Below, piece by piece: positions 56,544 to 64,000 of a DNA stretch of 64,000 nt. The notes beneath the pieces are model-generated. The model worked only from the letters and a program-made list of their open reading frames with translations, was not told where the DNA came from and did no database searches. Position 1 is the first letter of the stretch. The number at the start of each line of letters is the position of its first letter. Source of the DNA: Cellulophaga sp. RHA19 (GTDB taxonomy: Bacteria > Bacteroidota > Bacteroidia > Flavobacteriales > Flavobacteriaceae); NCBI RefSeq assembly GCF_002813425.1, contig NZ_PHUL01000001.1, positions 3,293,001 to 3,357,000 on the forward strand, in the 5' to 3' direction. The position numbers and the translations under genes are program-made.

Positions 56544-59500
56544 ATGAAAAAACTACACTCACTTTTATTCTTTTTTACTGTTTTGTGCTTGTCTGCGCAA
56601 GACTTTAAAATGGATTATGTACAAGACTTAAAGCCCAGAAACATTGGCCCCGGAGGTATGAGCGGCCGTGTAACTGCTATAGATGCTGTACATAGTAATC
56701 CTGATGTTATTTATGCAGGTACAGCCTCTGGTGGATTATGGAAATCTACCTCTGGAGGTATAAAATGGGACCCTATTTTTGATAAAGAAGTTACAGCTTC
56801 TGTTGGTGCTGTTGCCATACAACAAAGCAACCCCTCTGTAATTTGGGTAGGTACAGGAGAAGGTAACCCTAGAAATAGTTTAAATGGTGGTTATGGCATT
56901 TACAAGTCTTTAGATGGCGGTAAAAACTGGTTACCAATGGGCTTAGAAAAAACCAGACATATACACAGAATTGTAATAGACCCAACAAACCCAAACATTG
57001 TTTATGCTGGTGCAATTGGTTCTCCTTGGGGAGAGCACCCAGAACGTGGTGTTTTTAAAACAACAGATGGTGGTGTTACCTGGAAAAAAATACTCTTTAC
57101 CAATAACAAATCTGGTGTTGCAGATTTGGTAATGGACCCTACAAACCCAAACAAGCTAATTGCTGCAATGTGGGAGCACAAAAGAGACCCTTGGTTTTTT
57201 AAATCTGGTGGTGTTGGTAGTGGCTTATATATGACGCACGATGGTGGAGAAAACTGGAAAAAAATTACTGAAGAAGATGGTTTACCTAAAGGAAATTTAG
57301 GCCGTATTGGTGTTGCAATTGCGCGCAACAAAACTAATGTTGTTTATGCTTTAGTTGAAGCTAAAAAAAATGCATTATACAAATCTACCGACGGTGGCTT
57401 TAAATGGAAAAAAATTAATGATAAATCTGATATAGGAAATAGACCTTTTTATTACTCAGAAATTTATGTAGATCCACAAAACGAAAATAGAATTTATTCT
57501 GTTTTTACTTATATAAATGTATCTGAAGATGGTGGTAAAAACTTTAGCCAATTAATGCCTGCTTATGGTGCAGATAATGGCGTACACCCAGATCATCACG
57601 CCTGGTGGATACACCCAGAAAACGGACAGTTTATGATGGACGGTAATGATGGTGGACTAAATATTACCAAAGACGGTGGTAAATCTTGGCGTTTTATTGG
57701 TAACCTACCTGTAGCGCAGTTTTACCATATTAATGTAGATAACGAGTTCCCATACAACGTTTATGGAGGTATGCAAGATAATGGCTCTTGGCGTGGACCT
57801 GCTTTTGTTTGGAAAGCACAAGGTATACGTAACAGCTACTGGCAAGAAATTTCTTTTGGTGATGGTTTTGATGTTGTACCAGATTTAGATGATTCGCAAT
57901 TTGGTTATACAATGAGTCAGCAAGGAAATGTATCCAGATATGATTGGAAAACAGGGAACAATTACTCTGTAAGACCAACACCACCAGACGCAGAAACAAA
58001 ATTGCGTTTTAATTGGAACTCTGCTATTGGTCAAGATCCTTTTAACAATGCTACAGCATATTTTGGTAGTCAGTTTGTACACAAAACAACAGACAAGGGG
58101 TTAACGTGGACAATTATTTCTCCGGATTTAACCACTAATGATCCAGAAAAACAAAAACAAAGCGAAAGTGGCGGATTAACTATGGATGCTACCGGAGCAG
58201 AAAACCACTGTACTATTTTAGTAATAGAACCTTCTCCTGTAGAAAAAGATATGTTGTGGGTTGGTACAGATGATGGCCGTGTACACGTAACACAGAATGG
58301 CGGTACCAACTGGACAGATGTGACCAAAAATATAAAAGGTCTACCAAAAGGTAGCTGGATACCACAAATTAAAGCATCTAACAAAAATAAAGGAGAAGCT
58401 TTATTAGTTGCTAACGATTATCGTAGGTTTAACTACGCACCTTACGTTTACAAAACTGTTAATTATGGTAAAACGTGGACTAGAATTGTAGATGAGGGCG
58501 ATGTTAAAAGTTATGCTTTATCTATTGTAGAAGATCCAGAAACACCAAACTTATTATTTTTAGGTACAGATGATGGTTTGTATATATCTTTTGATGCTGG
58601 TAGTAAATGGCAAAAATGGACAGAAGGTTTCCCTACTGTATCTACAAAAGATTTAATAATACACCCTAGAGAAAACGACCTTGTAATTGGTACTTTTGGT
58701 AGAGCTGCTTGGGTTTTAGATGATATTAGACCACTACGTGCTATAGCAAAAGACAAAACTGTACTAACTAAAGATGTTGCTTTATTTACACCTCCTGTTG
58801 CCTACCAAGCAGCTTACCAACAACCTACAGGTAGTAGATTTGGTGCAGATGCATTATTTAATGGTGAAAACAAAAAAGGTGGTGCTATGCTAACGTACTT
58901 CTATAAAAAGAAAGAAAAAGTAGAAAAGCCTAAAGATGAAAACAAAAAGGAAGAAAAAGAAAATACTCCTACAAAAAAAGATGGTGTAGCTTCTAAAGAT
59001 TCTTTACAATTTCAGTTTTTTAATGGTGAAGAATTAATACGTACTATTAAAATTAAAGCTCCTAAAAAAACAGGATTACACCGTTACTACTGGAATATGT
59101 CTGAAAAAGGTTCAGAAAGACCATCACGTAGCATACGTAAATCTAAAAGAGAACCAAGCGGACAAAGAGTTAAACCTGGTACTTATAAAGTACAGTTAAC
59201 CTACGGCTCAACCACAGATGAAACAATGCTAACTGTAAAGTCAGACCCAAGGTTAAATGTATCTAAAGCTAATATTGATGAAATATACAATGCTAGCAAA
59301 ACATTAGCAAGTTATACCCAAACTGCTGCAGACGCTGTTAAACAACTTGTAGAAAGTAAAAATACTGCCACAAAGTACAAGTCAGATTTATCAAAACTAG
59401 ACAAAGAAAAATACAAAGAAGAAATTAAAGCTTCTGCAACTATTATAAAAGATATAGATGCCGTTATTGCTCTTTATATAGGTAAAGTAGATAAAAGACA

Positions 59501-59750
59501 AGGAATTACAAGAAACCCAGAAATTACAGTTATGCAAAGAATTGGGGCTGCAAACGGTTATGTACGTAGCAGAAAAACAGGTTTAACTAGCACAGAAAAC
59601 AACCTAATACAATTTGCTAAAAAAGAGTTAGAAACGGCTTTAGAAAAAACAAATACCTTTTTCTCAGAAAAATGGAATCCGTACAAAACAAAAATTAGCA
59701 GTTTAGAAACCAATTCTTTTAAAGAAATAAAAACCTTTACAATTAATTAA
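56544..59750 (+). CDS. Secreted sortilin/BNR-type beta-propeller protein
   Basis: Exported protein of 1068 residues with signal peptide ending LCLSAQ. The first 720 residues contain many Asp-box repeats, for example YKSLDGGKNWLPMG, FKTTDGGVTWKKIL, YMTHDGGENWKKIT and YKSTDGGFKWKKIN, typical of VPS10/sortilin-like or two-propeller glycosidase-like proteins. A Lys/Glu-rich linker near 795-825 leads to a beta domain (KPGTYKVQLTYGS) and a helical C-terminus. No lipobox and no T9SS sorting domain are seen. Homologues are often labelled glycosyl hydrolase, but catalytic residues cannot be pointed to. A binding or peptidase-associated role is equally possible. Confidence 0.8.
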   Translation: MKKLHSLLFFFTVLCLSAQDFKMDYVQDLKPRNIGPGGMSGRVTAIDAVHSNPDVIYAGTASGGLWKSTSGGIKWDPIFDKEVTASVGAVAIQQSNPSVIWVGTGEGNPRNSLNGGYGIYKSLDGGKNWLPMGLEKTRHIHRIVIDPTNPNIVYAGAIGSPWGEHPERGVFKTTDGGVTWKKILFTNNKSGVADLVMDPTNPNKLIAAMWEHKRDPWFFKSGGVGSGLYMTHDGGENWKKITEEDGLPKGNLGRIGVAIARNKTNVVYALVEAKKNALYKSTDGGFKWKKINDKSDIGNRPFYYSEIYVDPQNENRIYSVFTYINVSEDGGKNFSQLMPAYGADNGVHPDHHAWWIHPENGQFMMDGNDGGLNITKDGGKSWRFIGNLPVAQFYHINVDNEFPYNVYGGMQDNGSWRGPAFVWKAQGIRNSYWQEISFGDGFDVVPDLDDSQFGYTMSQQGNVSRYDWKTGNNYSVRPTPPDAETKLRFNWNSAIGQDPFNNATAYFGSQFVHKTTDKGLTWTIISPDLTTNDPEKQKQSESGGLTMDATGAENHCTILVIEPSPVEKDMLWVGTDDGRVHVTQNGGTNWTDVTKNIKGLPKGSWIPQIKASNKNKGEALLVANDYRRFNYAPYVYKTVNYGKTWTRIVDEGDVKSYALSIVEDPETPNLLFLGTDDGLYISFDAGSKWQKWTEGFPTVSTKDLIIHPRENDLVIGTFGRAAWVLDDIRPLRAIAKDKTVLTKDVALFTPPVAYQAAYQQPTGSRFGADALFNGENKKGGAMLTYFYKKKEKVEKPKDENKKEEKENTPTKKDGVASKDSLQFQFFNGEELIRTIKIKAPKKTGLHRYYWNMSEKGSERPSRSIRKSKREPSGQRVKPGTYKVQLTYGSTTDETMLTVKSDPRLNVSKANIDEIYNASKTLASYTQTAADAVKQLVESKNTATKYKSDLSKLDKEKYKEEIKASATIIKDIDAVIALYIGKVDKRQGITRNPEITVMQRIGAANGYVRSRKTGLTSTENNLIQFAKKELETALEKTNTFFSEKWNPYKTKISSLETNSFKEIKTFTIN

Positions 59751-59802
59751 AAGGATAAGAGTAATAGATTTTTTACCTTTATACTTTAAAATTTATAGTA
59801 TT

Positions 59803-60459
59803 ATGAAAAAGATAAAATTAGTATGTGTAAGCTTATTAGCTGTAGCAGCTTTTAGTTGTAAAAATGCAAACAAAGAAAACTCTCATAACTCTGAAGATCA
59901 TAAAAACGCAGATCATAGTCACACAGAGGCAGAGGCTCAATATACTTTAGTTGCAGACTCTACAAAAGCTAGTTTTACAGCATATAAAACTACAGATAAA
60001 ATTGGTGTTGGCGGTACATTTAAAACGGTTAACATTAAAAAATCTAACACAGGATCTACTCCTTTAGAAGCTTTAAACGGTACAGAGTTTAGCATTCCTG
60101 TAAGTAGTTTATTTACAAATGATGGCACTGGAACAAGAGACCCAAAAATTATAGAATTCTTTTTTGGAGTGATGAAAAACACAGAATTAATTTCTGGAGT
60201 TTTAAAAGTTGAAGATGATAAAGCTTCATTAGATGTTACTTTAAACGGAGAAACAGCAAACATTCCATTAGAGACTGAAAAATTATCTGATAATAAATTT
60301 ACATTTACAGGTGTAATGAATTTAGAAAACTGGAATGCTTTAGACGCAGTTGCATCTATAAACAAAGCTTGTGAGGCTTTACATACTGGTGCAGATGGTG
60401 TTAGTAAAACTTGGAGCGATGTACAGATAAAAGGCGAAGTACTTTTAGCTAAGAAGTAA
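59803..60459 (+). CDS. YceI family lipoprotein
   Basis: Lipoprotein of 218 residues, SPII signal AAFSC (Cys about 19). A short His/Asp-rich linker (HNSEDHKNADHSHTEAEAQ) precedes the YceI lipocalin-like domain, which begins YTLVADSTKASFTAYK and includes VGGTFKTVNIKK, LINGVLKVEDD-type strands and FTGVMNLENWNALDA. YceI proteins bind polyprenoid or similar hydrophobic chains, and roles in stress response are reported. The His-rich linker could bind metal. The stop at 60457-60459 is followed seven bases later by the left arm of a 19-bp inverted repeat that pairs with the sodC start. Confidence 0.88.
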   Translation: MKKIKLVCVSLLAVAAFSCKNANKENSHNSEDHKNADHSHTEAEAQYTLVADSTKASFTAYKTTDKIGVGGTFKTVNIKKSNTGSTPLEALNGTEFSIPVSSLFTNDGTGTRDPKIIEFFFGVMKNTELISGVLKVEDDKASLDVTLNGETANIPLETEKLSDNKFTFTGVMNLENWNALDAVASINKACEALHTGADGVSKTWSDVQIKGEVLLAKK

Positions 60460-60506
60460 TTTTTTAATTGATAGCGTTACTATTTACTTTTTATGGGTTA
60501 AAGATA

Positions 60507-60523
60507 TAAGAGCATTACTCTTA
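60507..60523. promoter_or_regulatory. Dyad upstream of sodC promoter
   Basis: TAAGAG and CTCTTA flank CATTA, about 26-42 bases before the predicted sodC transcript start. It could be a small operator. No T run follows, so it is not a terminator. Confidence 0.3.
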
Positions 60524-60534
60524 GTTTAGTGCAA

Positions 60535-60542
60535 TAATTTTG
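60535..60542 (+). promoter_or_regulatory. -7 element of sodC
   Basis: TAATTTTG matches TAnnTTTG, 23 bases before ATG 60566. It would start transcription near 60549, between the arms of the inverted repeat. Confidence 0.5.
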
Positions 60543-60565
60543 TACTAATAGAAAACCATAATAAG

Positions 60566-61144
60566 ATGAAAAAAATAATAGTAACGCTATCAATTCTTTT
60601 TATAAGTTTTACATACAGCTGTAAAAATCAAAATAAAAAAGCGGAGGAAACAACTACTACAAATGCCACCGTAATTCCTGATAATAAGGAATCAAAATCA
60701 TTAACAATTACATTAGAGCCTAAAAGCAACAGTAATGTTACTGGTAAAATTACCTTTACCCAAAGCAAAAATAAAGTGGCAATGGTTGCCAACCTTACTG
60801 GTTTAAAACAAGGTGAATATGCCATACATATTCACGAAAAAGCAGATTGCTCTTCTGAAGATGGTAAATCGGCAGGCGGACACTGGAATCCTACTTTTGA
60901 AAAACACGGAAAATGGGGTGATAAAGAAGGATACCATAAAGGAGATATAGGTAATTTTATTACAGATAAAAACGGTAATTCTGAAATTAAATTTAGCACC
61001 AATGAATGGTGTCTAGATTGTGAAGATCCCAAAAAAAATATTTTAGGAAAAGGAATAATAGTTCATGAAGGTGTAGACGATTTTACATCTCAGCCAAGTG
61101 GAGATGCTGGTACAAGAGTAAGTTGTGCCGGAATCATAGAATAA
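60566..61144 (+). CDS. sodC: Cu/Zn superoxide dismutase lipoprotein
   Basis: Lipoprotein superoxide dismutase of 192 residues, SPII signal with Cys19 (TYSC). Metal ligands are visible: His88 and His90 in IHIHEK, the bridging His106 in GGHWNPT, then His114, His124 and Asp127 in the zinc loop (KHGKW, YHKGDIG), and His167 in IIVHEG. Cys95 and Cys187 should form the structural disulphide. The active-site Arg is in AGTRVSC. It removes superoxide outside the inner membrane. The first codons are covered by an inverted repeat arm. Confidence 0.94.
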   Translation: MKKIIVTLSILFISFTYSCKNQNKKAEETTTTNATVIPDNKESKSLTITLEPKSNSNVTGKITFTQSKNKVAMVANLTGLKQGEYAIHIHEKADCSSEDGKSAGGHWNPTFEKHGKWGDKEGYHKGDIGNFITDKNGNSEIKFSTNEWCLDCEDPKKNILGKGIIVHEGVDDFTSQPSGDAGTRVSCAGIIE

Positions 61145-61166
61145 ATTAAACAAACTTATACATTAT

Positions 61167-61196
61167 AAAAAAGCTACACTTATGTAGCTTTTTTAT
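61167..61196 (+). terminator. sodC terminator
   Basis: AAGCTACA pairs with TGTAGCTT around CTTA, with A and T runs on each side. Confidence 0.85.
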
Positions 61197-61223
61197 ATTA
61201 TCTTACAACAGTAAATACAATAT

Positions 61224-61754
61224 ATGCAATTAGAAACCCTAGTAATACAATTTCAAAAGAAAGACCCCAAAGCTTTTGAAAAGCTATATAATATGTATGC
61301 TGAAAATATCTGTGGCGTTATAAATACAATTGTAAAAAACACAGACATCTCGCAAGAAATTTGTCAAGACGTGTTTGTTAAAATTTGGAATAACTCAGAC
61401 AAATACAACTCTTCTAAAGGCAGGTTTTTTACTTGGATTTTAAATATAGCTCGTAATGCTGCAATAGACGAAGTGCGTTCTAAATCCCACAAAAACAGTA
61501 AACAAAACCTATCTGCAGATTACTTCGTAAGTATACTTGAGGATGGTAATAATCTTGATAGTCAAATGGATGCTATTGGAATTAAAAAGTTTTTAGTAAA
61601 TCTAAAAGACAAGTGCGTACAAATTATAGAAATGCTATACTTTAAAGGCTACACTCAAAAAGAAGCTTCAGAAGAATTAGATATTCCTTTGGGAACAATT
61701 AAGACAAGAAATAGAAGTTGCATATCGCAACTAAGAAAAAATGTATTAGACTAG
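61224..61754 (+). CDS. ECF sigma factor (SigK-like)
   Basis: Sigma-70 family ECF factor, 176 residues. Region 2 is AFEKLYNMYAENICGV to CQDVFVKIWNNSDKY and FTWILNIARNAAIDEVR. Region 4 is IIEMLYFKGYTQKEASEELD with IPLGTIKTRNRSCISQLRK. It is followed after four bases by an RskA-type anti-sigma gene, the usual SigK/RskA layout. No clear TAnnTTTG element lies upstream, so the promoter may be of another class, perhaps its own. It sits after yceI and sodC but is separated from them by a terminator. Confidence 0.9.
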   Translation: MQLETLVIQFQKKDPKAFEKLYNMYAENICGVINTIVKNTDISQEICQDVFVKIWNNSDKYNSSKGRFFTWILNIARNAAIDEVRSKSHKNSKQNLSADYFVSILEDGNNLDSQMDAIGIKKFLVNLKDKCVQIIEMLYFKGYTQKEASEELDIPLGTIKTRNRSCISQLRKNVLD

Positions 61755-61758
61755 GTAT

Positions 61759-62559
61759 ATGAATATTGAAGAATACATAGCGTCGGGAAAATTAGAACTT
61801 TATGTTGCTGGGTTACTCTCTGAGGAGGAAAACCTGCAAATACATAAAGACGCAGAACAGTACCCGGAAATTAAAAAAGAAATAGAGGCCATAGAAGCGT
61901 CTATACTAGCACTTAGTAAATCTGCTTCGCCTAAAATAAATAGTGGTATGTTTACCTCTATTAAGCGTAAACTTAATTTTACAGAAGAGACTAAAGTTGT
62001 ACAATTACCTAAACAAAAAACCAGCTGGGCAACTTATACTGGTTGGGCTGCTGCTGTGGTTTTATCTGCAGGTATGTTGTGGATGTACAACCAGAATAAA
62101 GATTTAGAGTCTAAGATCGAAATAGTTTCAAAAGAGAAAGTAGACTTAGAATCTAAAATTGACAATGCAAATAATTCTTTAACTGAAACACAAGATTTAT
62201 TAAATACAATTAGAGATAAAGATATAGATGTTGTTGCTTTAGGAGGACAAACAATTTCTCCAGAGTCATTTGCAAAAGCATATTGGAACAAAAAGGAACA
62301 AAAAGTATTTATAGATGCTAAAGGATTACCAGAGCCACCAGATGGTTTTGTTTACCAAGTGTGGTCTTTAAAACTTAATCCTTTAACACCAACTAGCTTA
62401 GGATTACTTGAAGACTTTAAGGGAGATGAAAATAAAATATTTGCTTTAGCAAATGCCAACAATTCAGAAGCCTTTGGTATTACCTTAGAACCTGCAGGTG
62501 GTAGCGAGTCTCCTACACTGGAGCAATTATACACTTTAGGTGTAGCCGCTAGTTCTTAA
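61759..62559 (+). CDS. Anti-sigma factor, RskA C-terminal domain type
   Basis: Membrane anti-sigma factor, 266 residues. The cytoplasmic N-terminal part (EYIASGKLELYVAGLLSEEEN) is the sigma-binding segment. A single helix is at about 94-110 (YTGWAAAVVLSAGMLWMY). A coiled-coil follows at about 113-152, then the periplasmic RskA domain with FAKAYWNKKEQKVFIDAKGLPEPPDGFVYQVWSL and GITLEPAGGSESPT. It holds the ECF factor inactive until a signal outside the membrane triggers release, by family knowledge. The signal is unknown. Confidence 0.9.
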   Translation: MNIEEYIASGKLELYVAGLLSEEENLQIHKDAEQYPEIKKEIEAIEASILALSKSASPKINSGMFTSIKRKLNFTEETKVVQLPKQKTSWATYTGWAAAVVLSAGMLWMYNQNKDLESKIEIVSKEKVDLESKIDNANNSLTETQDLLNTIRDKDIDVVALGGQTISPESFAKAYWNKKEQKVFIDAKGLPEPPDGFVYQVWSLKLNPLTPTSLGLLEDFKGDENKIFALANANNSEAFGITLEPAGGSESPTLEQLYTLGVAASS

Positions 62560-62578
62560 AAAAATCACATATTAGATA

Positions 62579-62610
62579 AAAAAATCCTCTAGAAATAGAG
62601 GATTTTTTTA
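62579..62610 (+). terminator. Terminator of the ECF/anti-sigma operon
   Basis: AAATCCTCT pairs with AGAGGATTT around AGAAAT, followed by TTTT. Confidence 0.85.
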
Positions 62611-62629
62611 TGCGTAAAACTTATAACAA

Positions 62630-62662
62630 TAAAAAAAGCCCTGCGAACACAGGACTTTATAT
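62630..62662 (-). terminator. Terminator of the 47-residue gene
   Basis: On the minus strand AAAGTCCTG pairs with CAGGGCTTT (one mismatch) around TGTTCG, followed by a run of T. It lies 57 bases after the stop codon of the small membrane protein gene and has no other minus-strand gene to serve. Confidence 0.6.
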
Positions 62663-62718
62663 TTAACAAAACCAATAAATGTTAAACAAACATATTTTAA
62701 TTCAGAATTTAAAAAACA

Positions 62719-62862
62719 CTACTTGTGTATTTTAATCTGTTTTTCTTTTAATTTATGAGCGTTATTATACTCTACTTTTTTCAAAGACTTATGAGCCGAA
62801 AACAACTTGTAACAATAAAATGCCATTACGGCTATCCAAATAATAAAAAAATAATATTCCAT
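62719..62862 (-). CDS. Small single-pass membrane protein (47 residues)
   Basis: A short frame from ATG 62862 to TAG 62719. It encodes an N-terminal hydrophobic helix (EYYFFIIWIAVMAFYCYKL) followed by a basic tail (HKSLKKVEYNNAHKLKEKQ). A promoter-like CATATTTG (one mismatch) lies directly upstream and a minus-strand terminator lies downstream. It resembles short transmembrane proteins that accompany respiratory or transport complexes in size only; no family is recognised. Confidence 0.5.
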   Translation of the reverse strand: MEYYFFIIWIAVMAFYCYKLFSAHKSLKKVEYNNAHKLKEKQIKIHK

Positions 62863-63011
62863 AACAAATATGTTTTAATAGCAATAGTTCTTAAATAGTA
62901 CTACTCCTATTTCTACTACATACGGAGTTTTAGGTTAAGTGGTTTTATTAAAACTGCATTTTTATTGTTTTAGTATATTAACATAAAAAAATCTTAAAAT
63001 TACACTTCACT

Positions 63012-63046
63012 AAAAAGCACCGAAACCCAACCGTTTCAGTGCTTTA
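63012..63046 (-). terminator. Terminator of the TPR gene
   Basis: On the minus strand AAAGCACTGAAAC pairs with GTTTCGGTGCTTT (one mismatch) around GGTTGG, followed by TTAG. It lies 60 bases after the TPR gene stop codon. Confidence 0.6.
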
Positions 63047-63105
63047 AGCAACAACCTACAACTAAACTCTACAAAAGTTGTACTTGTAAATATTTTATTA
63101 CCTAC

Positions 63106-64000
63106 CTATAAACTTGTTATTTTCTTCTCCATATTTGGCCCTAATTCATAAATGGCACCTGTTAATTCTGTCTTTAACTCTTTTACCTTTTCTGTATCAC
63201 CTGCTGCTTTGTATATTTCTGCTACATTGTATAAAATATGCGGTTCAAACGTTTTACCTTCTATGTGCTCTTTAATAATGTTTACGGCATTAGATACATC
63301 TCCTTTTTTGTAAAAACTATGTGCCAGTAACATATAGGATTCTGGTGTTTTTCTGTTACTAATCTCTTCTTTTGCAATTTCTAAAGCTTTGCCATACAAA
63401 TCTGTATAGTCTAAGTAAAAGTTAACATTATAAGCATTATACATAGCTCCGTAAGCAGGGTTTTTGACTGCTTTTATGTATCTATCCATATTTTTAAGCT
63501 TCTCTGTTTTGTTTTCTTGATATTCTGCTATTTCAGCTTTTAACAAGTAATAATCTGGAGTGCTATAATTTTTAGTAATTGCATTTAAAATACGTAATGC
63601 CTCTGTTGGGTTACGTTCGTAAGAAAAAGCAATCCAAGCAATTCCTTTTTTAGCATATGCATTGTGAGGTTCTAATTCTAAAGATTTTAAATAATACTTG
63701 TAAGAGTCTTTAATTCTTCCGGCGTGCCCGTAATAGTCTGCTATATTTGTATAAGACCATACTTTTAAATTAGTATTGTTAGACATTTCTGCCAACTGTT
63801 TAGCTTTTTCCATATAAACTATAGTAGCATCTAAATCTCCTTTATAGTCTTTCCATTTTGCTATTCTAATTAAATAACCAAAGCTGTTTTTATCTTTTAA
63901 TGATAATAAATTTTCTTCTGCCTTTTTATATTCACCTAGTTCCATATATACATCAAACAAAAGGCTATGTGTTTGCGCTACTCCACTTCCCATTTTTTGG
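63106..64000 (-). CDS. TPR repeat protein (partial, 5' end beyond window)
   Basis: At least 297 residues of tandem tetratricopeptide repeats. Typical units are HSLLFDVYMELGEYKKAEENLLSL, SYTNIADYYGHAGRIKDSYKYYLKSLELEPHN-like and ESYMLLAHSFYKKGDVSNAVNII segments (A/G at position 8, P or A at the end). There is an ATG at 63993, but the frame stays open to the window edge, so the true start and any signal peptide lie outside. The function is unknown; TPR proteins serve as binding scaffolds. Confidence 0.8.
   Translation of the reverse strand, partial: QKMGSGVAQTHSLLFDVYMELGEYKKAEENLLSLKDKNSFGYLIRIAKWKDYKGDLDATIVYMEKAKQLAEMSNNTNLKVWSYTNIADYYGHAGRIKDSYKYYLKSLELEPHNAYAKKGIAWIAFSYERNPTEALRILNAITKNYSTPDYYLLKAEIAEYQENKTEKLKNMDRYIKAVKNPAYGAMYNAYNVNFYLDYTDLYGKALEIAKEEISNRKTPESYMLLAHSFYKKGDVSNAVNIIKEHIEGKTFEPHILYNVAEIYKAAGDTEKVKELKTELTGAIYELGPNMEKKITSL

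Larger units (their letters stand above)
60466..60595 (+). repeat. 19-bp perfect inverted repeat spanning the sodC start
   Basis: AATTGATAGCGTTACTATT at 60466-60484 is the exact reverse complement of 60577-60595, which covers codons 4-10 of sodC. The arms are 92 bases apart. In a transcript reading through from yceI, the arms would pair and close over the start of sodC. A transcript from the promoter between the arms (60535-60542) would lack the left arm. Confidence 0.75.

Noticed and set aside
57730..58384. Minus-strand frames inside the large BNR protein gene
   Set aside because: They are overlapping shadows with odd composition and no start signals. The plus-strand gene is continuous and has clear repeats.
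1..64000. CRISPR arrays, insertion sequences, prophage or tRNA genes
   Set aside because: I looked for regularly spaced repeats, transposase motifs, phage structural genes and tRNA cloverleaf signatures and saw none. A tRNAscan or ISfinder search could still find something short.

Overview
The window comes from an AT-rich genome of the Bacteroidota, almost certainly family Flavobacteriaceae. The signs are the TAnnTTTG -7 promoter element in front of many genes, the near absence of Shine-Dalgarno sequences, a secreted protein with a C-terminal type IX secretion (T9SS) sorting domain, many SPII lipoproteins, a zinc-free type B ribosomal protein L31, a Bacteroidota-type GlmU-like enzyme and a DUF4199 protein. 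It is mostly ordinary chromosome. I saw no insertion sequence, prophage, CRISPR array, tRNA or ribosomal RNA operon.

Layout. 1-2 kb: the 5' end of RNase P RNA (minus strand), divergent from dnaX. 2.2-4.4 kb: a GH82-like (iota-carrageenase family) lipoprotein, convergent with a ThuA-type lipoprotein. 4.8-10.5 kb: miaE, then a minus-strand sixA-ppk1-ppx polyphosphate operon, a GlmU-like sugar nucleotidyltransferase and rpmE2. 10.6-17.3 kb: DUF4199 protein, polyprenyl-phosphate glycosyltransferase, phosphoglucomutase, MsbA-like ABC exporter, and a three-gene unit of ECF sigma factor, small membrane protein and periplasmic Spy/CpxP-like sensor. 17.3-20.4 kb: BNR-repeat lipoprotein, RsmB-type methyltransferase and a small secreted protein. 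20.4-21.1 kb: a gene-free stretch with two near-identical copies of a promoter-plus-terminator unit that looks like a duplicated small RNA gene. 21.1-29.8 kb: purL behind a palindrome, a CIA30 protein, a tandem pair of paralogous membrane proteins of unknown function, a Tat-exported DinB-fold protein and a large T9SS substrate.

30.3-38.3 kb: fatty-acid degradation. It holds an acyl-CoA ligase, then a MarR regulator followed by fadN-fadA-fadE (hydratase/dehydrogenase, thiolase, acyl-CoA dehydrogenase). A perfect 26-bp palindrome in the marR promoter suggests acyl-responsive autoregulation. 38.5-45.3 kb: a group II amino-acid decarboxylase, a GH15 enzyme (possible trehalase) divergent from a fused trehalose-6-phosphate synthase/phosphatase, and an MFS transporter. 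45.3-52.5 kb: exported proteolysis and folding (M28, FKBP, M1, M16) and a DinB-fold protein. 52.5-56.5 kb: YdeI family protein, a VWA/AAA+ pair and a PepSY-type membrane protein. 56.5-64 kb: a giant BNR-repeat protein, YceI and Cu/Zn superoxide dismutase lipoproteins, a second ECF sigma/RskA-type anti-sigma pair, a 47-residue membrane protein and a partial TPR protein.

The points most worth a second look are the duplicated small-RNA-like unit, a 19-bp perfect inverted repeat placing complementary RNA over the first codons of the superoxide dismutase gene, the uncharacterised membrane protein pair, the palindromes at purL and marR, and the GH82-like protein with an altered active-site motif. 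Gene names and family calls rest on motifs read by eye. No database search was run.
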